A stretch of DNA of 16,028 bases, from NCBI GenBank assembly GCA_016763915.1, contig JAESSX010000220.1, positions 1 to 16,028 on the forward strand. Reading direction: 5' to 3'. Under the pieces are notes generated by a model. That model was not told the origin of the DNA and did not search any database. It was given only the letters and a program-made list of their open reading frames with translations. The translations under genes were made by a program, and so were the position numbers. Below are positions 7,631 to 15,650 of the stretch, one piece after another (position 1 is the first letter of the stretch; every line of letters starts with the position of its first letter). This DNA comes from Rhodospirillales bacterium. Its GTDB lineage: Bacteria > Pseudomonadota > Alphaproteobacteria > Rhodospirillales_A > Casp-alpha2.

Positions 7631-9560
7631 GTGACAGTGGACAATCGTACGCCGCTCTTGGATAAAGTGCGGGCTCCTTCGGATATTCGGGATTTTGACA
7701 GCCAGCAATTGAAACAGCTGGCCAAGGAACTTCGTGCCGATACCGTGCAATCGGTATCCTATACCGGCGGCCATCTCGGCGCGTCGCTCGGCGTGGTCGA
7801 ACTGACCGTCGCCCTCCATCATGTGTTCGACACTCCCCGGGACCGGCTGATCTGGGACGTCGGCCATCAATGCTATCCACATAAAATTCTGACCGGCCGG
7901 CGCGACCGCATGCGGTCGCTGCGCCAGGGCGGCGGCCTGGCCGGTTTCACCAACCGCAGGGAAAGCGAATACGACCCCTTCGGCGCCGGCCATTCCTCGA
8001 CCTCGATTTCGTCCGGGCTCGGCATGGCGGTGGCGCGCGACCTGGCCGGCGGCGGCAACCATGTGATCTGTGTCATCGGCGACGGCGCCATGACCGCCGG
8101 CATCGCCTATGAAGCCATGAACAACGCCGGCGCCATGGATGCCCGCCTCATCGTCATCCTCAACGACAACGATATGTCCATCGCCCCCCCGGTGGGAGCG
8201 CTTAGCGCCTACCTGTCACGGCTGATCTCGTCAAAACCGTTCCGCTCCGCCAGGGACCTGGCCAAGGAAGTGAGCAAAAAATTCCCGCGCAAGCTTGAGG
8301 AAGCGGCGGCCAAGGTCGACGAATACGCCCGCGGCATGGTGACCGGCGGCACGTTGTTCGAGGAACTGGGCTTTTATTACGTCGGCCCGATCGACGGCCA
8401 CAACCTGGACCACCTGCTGCCGGTGCTGAAAAATCTGCGCGACGACAAGGAACGCGGACCGGTGTTGCTGCATTGCGTGACGGAAAAGGGCCATGGCTAC
8501 AAGCCGGCCGAGGCGTCGGCGGACAAATATCACGGCGTGTCCAAATTCAACATCATCACCGGCAAGCGGGAAAAACCCAAATCCAACGCGCCCAGCTATA
8601 CCAGCGTCTTCGCGAAGGGGCTGATCGCCGAAGCCGAAGCCGATGACAGGATTGTCGCCATTACCGCGGCCATGCCGGGCGGCACCGGCATCGACAAATT
8701 CGCCGAACGGTTCCCTGAGCGCAGCTTCGACGTCGGCATCGCCGAACAGCATGCCGTGACCTTTGCCGCCGGGCTGGCGACCGAGGGCTTTAAACCCTTT
8801 GCGACGATTTACTCAACCTTCCTGCAACGCGCCTATGATCAAGTGGTGCACGATGTCGCCATCCAGAGTCTGCCGGTGCGTTTCGCCATTGACCGGGCGG
8901 GCTATGTCGGCGCCGACGGCTGCACCCATGCCGGCGCTTTTGATCTGACGTATCTCTGCACGTTGCCGGGCATGGTGGTCATGGCGTCCGCCGACGAGGC
9001 GGACCTGATGCATATGACGGCGACCGCGGCGGCCATCGACGACGGGCCTTCGGCGATCCGCTACCCGCGTGGCGAAGGCGTCGGCATCGAACTGCCGGCG
9101 CGCGGTGAGGTGCTGGAGATCGGCAAGGGCCGGATTGTCCGCGAAGGCAACACCGTCGCCATCCTCAGCCTCGGCACGCGCCTGGGCGAGGCGGTGAAGG
9201 CGGCCGAGGAACTGGCCTCCATGGGGCTGTCCGCCACCGTCGCCGATGCGCGCTTCGCCAAGCCGCTGGACGAAGACCTGATCCGCCGTCTGGCCCGCGA
9301 ACACGAAGTCCTGGTGACCATCGAGGAAAATTCCGCCGGCGGCTTCGCCGCCCATGTGTTGCAGTTCATGGCCAACGACGGGTTGCTGGAAAACGGCATC
9401 AAGGTGCGGGTCATGACCATGCCCGACGAGTTCATCGACCACAATAAACCGGAAATTCAGTACCAGCTCGCGGGGCTGCAATCCTCGCACATCATCGCCA
9501 ATGTGCTGGCGGCACTGGGCCGCGCCGAGGACATCGACCCGGCGGTCCTACCGCACCGGC

Positions 9561-9580
<20 letters not shown>
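7631..9580 (+). CDS. dxs: 1-deoxy-D-xylulose-5-phosphate synthase
   Basis: DXS joins pyruvate and glyceraldehyde 3-phosphate to form DXP, the first step of the MEP isoprenoid pathway, using thiamine diphosphate. The product from GTG 7631 is 649 residues, close to the family's usual 620-650. GAAGGG lies about 9 bases upstream. An ORF start at 7604 would add nine unlikely residues, and GTG 7637 is another option. TPP-binding elements include [17 protein letters not shown], the [17 protein letters not shown] block, and [10 protein letters not shown] with downstream [13 protein letters not shown]. The transketolase pyrimidine domain shows [17 protein letters not shown], and a C-terminal transketolase domain follows. 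The usual GADGPTHAG-type motif reads GADGCTHAG here. It lies with ispA, the second isoprenoid gene of this operon. Confidence 0.97.
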
Positions 9581-10313
<733 letters not shown>

Positions 10314-10322
10314 GGGGCGGGG

Positions 10323-10679
10323 TTAGGCGGCGGCCTTGCGGACCCGGATGTCCTTTTTGATCCGCTTGCCGTGGTCCTTGCGGGCTTTTTCCAGGTCATG
10401 GGCGACCTGAAGGTGGAGCCAGAATTCCTCCGTCGTGCAGAAGAACCTCGACAGGCGCAACGCCGTTTCGGCGGTCACGGCGGCCCGGCCGTTGACGATG
10501 GCGTTGATGCGCGATACCGACACCCGGAGTTCCCGCGCCAAACCGCCTTGCGAAATTCCCAAGCGTTTTCTTGATTCTATCGATGATCCTGTAGCATAGA
10601 TCGACCGTGTAGCCGACCGGCTTGCCGTCGGGGCCCATGTAGGCGAACGGGACCGACGCTTCGCGGTGGCCCATGACAA
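10323..10679 (-). pseudogene. HigA-type XRE antitoxin remnant, N-terminus replaced
   Basis: The last 80 or so residues match the HigA/VapI helix-turn-helix antitoxin family. They include LGISQGGLARELRVSVSRIN, then NGRAAVTAETALRLSRFF and TTEEFWLHLQVAHDLEKARK. A basic tail ends in KKDIRVRKAAA. The family's first helix, usually a HPGEIL-type start, is absent. The first 35 or so residues of the open frame (10679 to about 10570) are the neighbouring binding-protein gene read in another frame, so they are not antitoxin sequence. No HigB toxin gene lies next to it. The helix-turn-helix could fold if translated, but no own start or ribosome site is visible. It ends 9 bp from the convergent tlyA stop. 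Confidence 0.7.
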
Positions 10680-10794
10680 TCTGGCCCGAATCCTTGACCT
10701 TCTTAAGGGTGCCGTAGAACTCGACGGCGTTCCCCGTATTACTCACGGCGAAAAACGCGATGGCCGTTACAGCGATACTGAGTTTCCTGAACAT
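10565..10794 (-). pseudogene. Amino-acid ABC transporter binding protein, N-terminal fragment
   Basis: ATG 10794 follows a strong GGGAGG ribosome site. The product opens with a Sec signal (LSIAVTAIAFFAVSNTGNA). The mature start resembles GltI/FliY-type periplasmic amino-acid-binding proteins, with GTLKKVKDSGQIVMGHREAS, then VPFAYMGPDGKPVGYTVDLC and YRIIDRIKK. Homology ends after about 76 residues of an expected 270-300. From there the frame continues to 10396 through antitoxin sequence in the wrong frame, giving a meaningless 132-residue ORF. The rest of the protein and any permease or ATPase genes are gone. The intact start signals suggest that the deletion is recent. Confidence 0.72.
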
Positions 10795-10843
10795 TTAAAC
10801 CTCCCTGGGGTTGAACTTTGGTTGCCTCCATTTATGCCAAGGT

Positions 10844-10858
10844 GTGGCGTAACGCCAC
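10844..10858. repeat. Perfect 15-nt palindrome upstream of the truncated binding-protein gene
   Basis: GTGGCGT and ACGCCAC flank a single A, giving 7-bp arms that are exact reverse complements. It lies 50 bp upstream of the ATG at 10794 in the gap after the desulfhydrase remnant. It could be an old operator, or the hairpin of a lost terminator, but no T-run follows on either strand. Confidence 0.45.
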
Positions 10859-10911
10859 GGTACCTAGGCTGCCTTTCTTACTGAATGCTCCTCGTAAGGT
10901 AACAAGGCGGC

Positions 10912-11094
10912 CTAACCGTTAGTATGCACGAATACGATAGTATGCACTAATGCGAGGGTTTCGTCCTTGGAAAACGTGCCCTTGCGGATTTCGTCGATCA
11001 GTCCGGCCGTGCCCTTTCCCGAATACACCGGTTCGGGAAGTTTTCCCTCCGTCCGCGCCAAAAGTCCGACCGCCTCCATCATCTCAAACGGCAA
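10912..11094 (-). pseudogene. D-cysteine desulfhydrase-like C-terminal fragment
   Basis: Sixty residues match the C-terminus of PLP-dependent D-cysteine desulfhydrase / ACC deaminase-like enzymes. They include [13 protein letters not shown], then [20 protein letters not shown], and an ending close to the family's VVFVHTGG (VFVHTNG). A full enzyme is about 320-340 residues, so about 80% is missing. The frame stays open a little further upstream but soon loses resemblance. The region carrying the PLP lysine is absent, so it cannot be active. An 18-bp imperfect duplication lengthens its tail. Desulfhydrase genes often sit beside cystine or amino-acid ABC transporter genes (dcyD with fliY in E. 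coli), which fits the binding-protein fragment downstream. Confidence 0.68.
10915..10950. repeat. 18-bp imperfect tandem duplication
   Basis: Two adjacent 18-bp units (10915-10932 and 10933-10950) match at 14 of 18 positions and share AGTATGCAC. In the desulfhydrase fragment's frame they encode LVHTIV and FVHTNG, two versions of the family's ending. Replication slippage is the simplest origin. Confidence 0.55.
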
Positions 11095-11129
11095 GATAAA
11101 CGACCTGTCGTTTTCCTCCTCTCCATGGC

Positions 11130-11507
11130 TTAGGCGGCCAACTTGTTTGGCGTCATGGTCGCGACGGATGACCGGCCAGGCGCACCGCGCCAGAAGGCCG
11201 GCTGTGACGACGGGCTGCCGGTCGGACTTAGCGACAACGAATCGCGCCTCAGGGCACCGGAAACCAAACTCTCAATCCGGTCGCGGGAGATACCAATATC
11301 CTTGAGCAGGTAATCCGGAAGGTCTGCCAGATGACGGGACTGGTTGCGCCGACGGCTCATGGCGGCAATCGCTTCGATGCCTTTGCGGAACCTCCCGGAC
11401 AGGAGAGTGCTGAAATACCGGCTGCGCAGGATATGCGCGCGGCGGATGCCGGCGTTGATCTGGTCTTGGGTAATCTCGGGCTGTAATTCGCAAATGTTAC
11501 CTGACAT
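11130..11507 (-). CDS. DUF1127 domain small protein
   Basis: This 125-residue protein starts at ATG 11507 with AAGGAG about 9 bases upstream. Longer open frame to 11606 crosses the promoter region and is not used. The DUF1127 motif is at about residues 58-84 ([20 protein letters not shown]). Small DUF1127 proteins are frequent in Alphaproteobacteria, and several act in RNA or phosphate/carbon regulation; the role here is unknown. Residues 24-56 are basic and probably helical. The final 40 residues, after LVSG, are Ser/Pro-rich and unlike the family, which normally ends just after the motif. They run up to the decayed region, so the original stop may have been lost. It is divergent from the LysR gene. 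Confidence 0.8.
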   Translation of the reverse strand: MSGNICELQPEITQDQINAGIRRAHILRSRYFSTLLSGRFRKGIEAIAAMSRRRNQSRHLADLPDYLLKDIGISRDRIESLVSGALRRDSLSLSPTGSPSSQPAFWRGAPGRSSVATMTPNKLAA

Positions 11508-11559
11508 GGCTTTTACTCCTTTGTGTTGACCGGAGCGTGGCTTCCGGGTTTCGCCATCT

Positions 11560-11588
11560 TGTATAAAATGTTTCCTAAAATTTGATAA
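11560..11588 (-). promoter_or_regulatory. Candidate promoter of the DUF1127 gene
   Basis: On the minus strand TTATCA (11588-11583) and TATACA (11565-11560) are 17 bases apart, each matching consensus at four of six positions. The predicted start near 11553 leaves a leader of about 46 nt before ATG 11507. The surrounding 80 bp are strongly AT-rich. Confidence 0.4.
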
Positions 11589-11592
11589 TATG

Positions 11593-11625
11593 GTTATAAA
11601 TAACAACTTTAGTGAATTTTATTCA
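11593..11625. promoter_or_regulatory. Two short palindromes in the DUF1127-LysR intergenic region
   Basis: GTTAT-AA-ATAAC (11593-11604) and TGAAT-TTT-ATTCA (11613-11625) lie 8 bases apart in the divergent region. The second fits the T-N11-A pattern typical of LysR-family binding sites. Its position 27 bp before the LysR ATG and upstream of the DUF1127 promoter suits autoregulation and control of the divergent gene. AT-rich DNA gives such palindromes by chance fairly often. Confidence 0.45.
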
Positions 11626-11651
11626 TAGATAAACTGATCGATAGACGGTTC

Positions 11652-12575
11652 ATGGATTCCCAAAGCGAAATGGCGGTTTTCGTCCGCGTCGCCGAGACGG
11701 GGAATTTCTCGGCCACGGCACGCGCCCTGAAATTGACGCCGTCGGCGGTCAGCAAACTGATCGGACGGCTCGAGGATCGCCTCGGCGTGCGCCTTCTCAA
11801 CCGGACCACCCGGCGCGTCGGCCTGACCGGCGAAGGGCGAACTTTCTATCAACACTGCACGCCGATCCTGGCCGCCATCGACGAGGCGGAGCAGTCGATC
11901 AGCGACCTGCGCGGCGAACCACGCGGGCTTTTGAAGGTCAATGCCTCGACGGCCTTCGCCCAGGATCACATCGAACCCCTGATCCCCGATTTCCTGGCCC
12001 GATGCCCGGACCTTCGGGTCCAACTCACGTTGTCCGAGAATTTCGTTAATCTGGTCGAAGAGGAGGTCGATGTCGCCATTCGCATCGGGCAGTTGCCCGA
12101 TAGCACTTTAATTGCCCGCAAGTTGGGTCCGGTCCGGCGCATGGTAGTGGCGGCACCGTCTTATCTTGAGCGACACGGCATCCCGCGCACTCCGGACGAT
12201 CTGAAAAATCACAATTGCATCATCCTGAGCACGGCGACGAGCCTTAACCAGTGGGAATTCAAGGGCCCCGACGGGCCGCGCCGCATAGAGGTCCGGGGCA
12301 ATTTCGAAACCAACAATGCCGTCGCTCTGCACAACGCCGTGCTGGCCGGCATCGGCTTGATCCGGGCCGGCAACTTCACCCTCGCGGCGGATATAAAGGA
12401 GGGGCGGCTGGTGCCGGTCCTTGCCGATTTCGAGACCACCACGCAAACCAACATCTACGCCGTCTATCCCCACAACCGGCATCTGTCTCCCAAGGTGCGG
12501 GTCTTTATCGATTTACTGGTGAGCGCCTTCCTGCCGGTGACCCCCTGGGAACAGGTGACGCAGCCCGGCGGATAA
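11652..12575 (+). CDS. LysR-family transcriptional regulator
   Basis: This 307-residue regulator has an N-terminal winged helix-turn-helix at about residues 4-62 (FVRVAETGNFSATARALKLT, then PSAVSKLIGRLEDRLGVRLL). A linker helix follows, then a two-lobe periplasmic-binding-protein-like effector domain (about 92-295) of the CrgA-like type. The start of that domain reads GLLKVNASTAFAQDHIEPLI, and VDVAIRIGQLPDSTLIARKL lies further on. The ATG has only a weak ribosome site. It is divergent from the DUF1127 gene and directly upstream of the SulP gene on the same strand, so either may be its target. The effector is unknown. A 7-bp inverted repeat (12569-12591) overlaps its stop but has no U-run. Confidence 0.92.
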   Translation: MDSQSEMAVFVRVAETGNFSATARALKLTPSAVSKLIGRLEDRLGVRLLNRTTRRVGLTGEGRTFYQHCTPILAAIDEAEQSISDLRGEPRGLLKVNASTAFAQDHIEPLIPDFLARCPDLRVQLTLSENFVNLVEEEVDVAIRIGQLPDSTLIARKLGPVRRMVVAAPSYLERHGIPRTPDDLKNHNCIILSTATSLNQWEFKGPDGPRRIEVRGNFETNNAVALHNAVLAGIGLIRAGNFTLAADIKEGRLVPVLADFETTTQTNIYAVYPHNRHLSPKVRVFIDLLVSAFLPVTPWEQVTQPGG

Positions 12576-12648
12576 AAAATTTGCTTATCCGTGCCCGCGG
12601 CGTAATTTCTGCTGGTCAAAGCGGGCCTGGTAATATACATTTTTCGCA

Positions 12649-12672
12649 TATGTTAAGATTAGTCTTAACATA
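12649..12672. promoter_or_regulatory. 24-nt palindrome with perfect 10-bp arms upstream of SulP gene
   Basis: TATGTTAAGA and TCTTAACATA are exact reverse complements separated by TTAG. The site lies 21 bp before the proposed SulP start in the 118-bp gap after the LysR gene. Arm length and A/T content suggest a dimer-binding operator. No T-run follows, so a terminator is unlikely. The rest of the gap shows no clear promoter. Confidence 0.55.
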
Positions 12673-12693
12673 CTGAACTTAAAGCTTAAAAAA

Positions 12694-14493
12694 TTGCGTT
12701 CTGTGAATTTCTCCTGGCACAGCTTGGGGCTGTTTGTCGCTAGACAGGCATTGCCGTTCCTGAGCTGGACGTCCCGTATCGACGGGAAAACTTTGCGCGC
12801 CGACATAGCCGCCGCCCTGACCGGCGCCGTCATCGTCCTGCCGCAGGGGGTGGCGTTCGCCATCATCGCCGGCCTGCCGCCGCAATACGGGCTGTATACG
12901 GCGATCGTAACGCCGATTATCGCCGCCCTGTTCGGTTCGTCCTGGCACCTGGTGTCGGGGCCGACGACGGCGATTTCCCTGGTCGTCTTCAGCGCCATCA
13001 GCCAACACGCCGAACCGGGCTCGCCCGAATTCATTTCCCTGGCCCTGACCCTGACCTTCATGGCCGGCGCTTATCAACTGGCGTTCGGCCTGGCGCAGCT
13101 GGGCCGTCTGGTCAATTTCGTGTCGCACTCGGTGGTCGTCGGGTTTACCGCCGGGGCCGCCATCCTGATCGTCACCAGCCAGATGAAAAGCGTGCTCGGC
13201 ATCGACATCGCAAGGGGCGATTCCTTCCTGCACACCTGGATGTTCATCGGCTCCCGGATCGACAGCGCCAATTTATACGTCATCGCCATCGCCGGCTTTA
13301 CGCTGGCCCTCGCGGTGGCCCTGAAATGGGGCCTTCCGCGATCGCCCTATATGCTGCTGGCGATGGTCATGGGCAGCCTGTTGAGCTTAGGGTTAGACGG
13401 CCCGGCCCACGGCATCGCCCTGATCGGCGAGATTCCCGGCCACCTGCCACCGCTGTCGATGCCGGACTTTTCCTTCGCCATCTTCCGCGAACTGGCGTCC
13501 CAGGCGCTGGCCGTGGCCGTGCTGGGCCTGATCGAAGCGGTCTCCATCGGCCGCTCCATCGCCGCCAAGACGCACCAGCGCATCGACGCCAGCCAGGAAT
13601 TCGTCGGCCAGGGACTGTCCAATATCGTCGCCAGCTTCTTTTCCAGTTATGCCGGCTCGGGCTCGTTTACCCGGTCGGGCATCAATCACGCCTCGGGCGC
13701 GGAGACGCCGCTGGCCGCCATCCTGTCGGCGGTCTTCCTGGCGATAATCCTGTTGTCCATCGCCCCGCTGACGGCGTATCTGCCGATCTCGGCGATGGGC
13801 GGGATTATCCTGCTGGTCGCCTACCGGCTGGTCGACGTCCACCATATCCAGACCATTCTCCGGGTCAGCCGATCGGAAAGCGCGGTGCTGATCGTCACCT
13901 TCGTCGCCACGTTGCTGCTGGAACTGGAATTCGCCATTTACGCGGGCGTGCTGTTGTCGTTGGTGTTGTACCTGAACCGCACCGCCAACCCGAGGATGTA
14001 TTCCGTCATCCCGTGCCCCGATTCGACGCCCCGGCGGTTCATTCCCGTCGGCCCGACGTCCACCCGGCGCTGCCCGCAGCTGGAGATTCTGGAAATCAAC
14101 GGGGCGGTGTTTTTCGGCTCGGTCAATGCCGTCGCCCGCAGGCTCGGGTACATTTACAAGGCCGACCCATTGCTGAATCACGTGCTGATCGTCGCCGACA
14201 GCATCGCCGCCATCGATGTATCGGGCGCCGAAATGCTGGCCGAAGAGGCCGCCACGCTGCACGAAAGAGGCGGCGGGTTGTACATCAGCGGCCTTCGCCT
14301 CGAGGACAAGATGTTCCTCAAACGCGGCGGCTACCTGGACATTATCGGGCGGAAAAATATCTTCCTGTCGAAAAAAACGGCGATCCCGGCGATCTTCAAG
14401 CAGCTCAGCCCGGACCGCTGCGAAACCTGCGTGCGGCGCATCTTCGCCGAATGCCAGGGGATGAGCGAAAAAGGCAGAGTGTCGCCGGACTGA
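12694..14493 (+). CDS. SulP family anion transporter with STAS domain
   Basis: This 599-residue inner-membrane protein belongs to the SulP/SLC26 family, which carries sulfate, bicarbonate or other anions by proton or sodium coupling. The membrane core spans about residues 35-430 with some 12-14 helices. It opens with the family signature AALTGAVIVLPQGVAFAIIA and GLPPQYGLYTAIVTPIIAAL. A cytoplasmic STAS domain follows at about 455-565 (LEILEINGAVFFGSVNAVAR, then AIDVSGAEML). The tail has Cys residues in CETCVRRIFAEC, seen in many bacterial SulP proteins. The start is uncertain: TTG 12694 and GTG 12703 both lack a ribosome site. Substrate is not shown by the sequence; no sulfate-assimilation or carbonic anhydrase gene is adjacent. 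Confidence 0.9.
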   Translation: MRSVNFSWHSLGLFVARQALPFLSWTSRIDGKTLRADIAAALTGAVIVLPQGVAFAIIAGLPPQYGLYTAIVTPIIAALFGSSWHLVSGPTTAISLVVFSAISQHAEPGSPEFISLALTLTFMAGAYQLAFGLAQLGRLVNFVSHSVVVGFTAGAAILIVTSQMKSVLGIDIARGDSFLHTWMFIGSRIDSANLYVIAIAGFTLALAVALKWGLPRSPYMLLAMVMGSLLSLGLDGPAHGIALIGEIPGHLPPLSMPDFSFAIFRELASQALAVAVLGLIEAVSIGRSIAAKTHQRIDASQEFVGQGLSNIVASFFSSYAGSGSFTRSGINHASGAETPLAAILSAVFLAIILLSIAPLTAYLPISAMGGIILLVAYRLVDVHHIQTILRVSRSESAVLIVTFVATLLLELEFAIYAGVLLSLVLYLNRTANPRMYSVIPCPDSTPRRFIPVGPTSTRRCPQLEILEINGAVFFGSVNAVARRLGYIYKADPLLNHVLIVADSIAAIDVSGAEMLAEEAATLHERGGGLYISGLRLEDKMFLKRGGYLDIIGRKNIFLSKKTAIPAIFKQLSPDRCETCVRRIFAECQGMSEKGRVSPD

Positions 14494-14546
14494 GGCCGCG
14501 ACCGCTGCCGCCCCATTATCAGAACCGAACCGGCGCCCGGCGTCAT

Positions 14547-15422
14547 TCAACCGCCGAAGGCATAGACCCGGTGGCCCTGAACATCGACGGATACGGCAAG
14601 AAGTCCGCCGGCGAAGGGCTGTGACGCCAAGTCACCGGCATCCAGCTTTTGACGGGCCGACGTTATAAACAATGTTTTCATGTCCGGGCCGCCGAAGGCC
14701 GGCATCGTCGGTTGCGAAACCGGCAACGGGATTTCCGTGTCCAACGTGCCGTCCGGCAAAACCCGGATCAGCTTTCGACCGCCGTAGAGCGCCGCCCAAT
14801 AGCCGCCGTTGACGTCCATCGCCGCGCCATCCACACCACCGGTCTTCTCTTTATGGAATTGGAAAAAATCTTTTTCCGACAGGCAATTTCCGTTTGCCGG
14901 GTCGAACCCATAGGACCTGACGACATAGGTCCGCGTGTCCGTGTGGTACATCACGGTATTTTCGGGATTCCAGGCAAGGCCGTTGGGAATACGATAATCG
15001 GATCTGACCCTGGTGACGGTCAGGTCGGGGTCTATTCGATAAAAATTTCCCGTCGGCCGGCTTGCATCCACCGCATTCATGGTACCGAGCCAAAGCCGTC
15101 CCGCCTCGTCACACTTGCCGTCGTTGGGCCTGTTTTCAGGGTCGTCCGCCTCGAGGGGCACAAGCAGATCCAGCTGGCCTGAGCGGGGATCAAAACCATA
15201 GATCCCATCCTGCAGGGCGATGACCAGACCGCCTTTGCGGCGCAACGCGATCATGCCGGGGAAACTCGGCATTTCCCAGGTTCGGGTTTGCCGATCATGC
15301 GGGGTCGTGCGATGAAGTTTCCTGCCGAGGATATCAACCCAGTAAACGGCGTTTTCGGCGGACGACCAGACAGGGCTTTCCCCGAGCACGGCCCGGTCAT
15401 CGGATAGGCATTCAATTTCCAT
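14547..15422 (-). CDS. SMP-30/gluconolactonase family lactonase
   Basis: This 291-residue six-bladed propeller enzyme probably hydrolyses a sugar lactone, using a bound divalent metal. Metal ligands of the SMP-30 family are visible: Glu15 in LGESPVW, Asn147 in RIPNGLAW and Asp198 in GGVDGAAMD. The substrate-binding RPND stretch is at 98-101. ATG 15422 is preferred over GTG 15452, because the family begins just before the GESPVW motif and because a promoter ends 7 bases before this ATG. No ribosome site is seen, which agrees with a leaderless message. It is convergent with the SulP gene, separated by 53 bp with no obvious terminator. The lactone substrate is unknown. Confidence 0.92.
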   Translation of the reverse strand: MEIECLSDDRAVLGESPVWSSAENAVYWVDILGRKLHRTTPHDRQTRTWEMPSFPGMIALRRKGGLVIALQDGIYGFDPRSGQLDLLVPLEADDPENRPNDGKCDEAGRLWLGTMNAVDASRPTGNFYRIDPDLTVTRVRSDYRIPNGLAWNPENTVMYHTDTRTYVVRSYGFDPANGNCLSEKDFFQFHKEKTGGVDGAAMDVNGGYWAALYGGRKLIRVLPDGTLDTEIPLPVSQPTMPAFGGPDMKTLFITSARQKLDAGDLASQPFAGGLLAVSVDVQGHRVYAFGG

Positions 15423-15428
15423 CGTCGA

Positions 15429-15457
15429 ATTACAGAAAATAATGGCCGTCACATCAA
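15429..15457 (-). promoter_or_regulatory. Promoter of the SMP-30 gene, predicts leaderless mRNA
   Basis: On the minus strand TTGATG (15457-15452) and TGTAAT (15434-15429) are separated by exactly 17 bases. The last -10 base is at position -7 if transcription begins at 15422, which is the A of the ATG. The hexamers match consensus at four and five of six positions. The remaining 193 bp up to the receiver-domain remnant show no gene. Confidence 0.5.
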
Positions 15458-15650
15458 GGCCGAAATTCGTTTGCCATGCCGCGGACGGCGCCGACCCTAT
15501 GTCCGATCTTGGGGCTGCAGGGGGCCATTTGCAGGCCGGGGATCAATGTCCGTTTTTGATTGCCGCCTCTACCGGTCGATGCGACAAAATATGAAAACCA
15601 GCGGATGGAGACCGAAAGCCGATGGTTTTTGAAGCCAAAAGTTCGGCTGT

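Noticed and set aside
12569..12591. Seven-bp inverted repeat at the LysR stop as a terminator
   Set aside because: The stem is AT-rich and weak, and no T-run follows on the plus strand.
13393..14550. Minus-strand open frame of 385 codons opposite the SulP gene
   Set aside because: It shows only shadow composition (Arg, Gly, Asp, Gln rich) and no motif, while the plus-strand SulP reading is unambiguous.
15600..15650. Possible terminator after the receiver domain (AGCCGA and TCGGCT arms)
   Set aside because: Six-bp arms with a 20-base loop are too weak, and the following sequence lacks a U-run.
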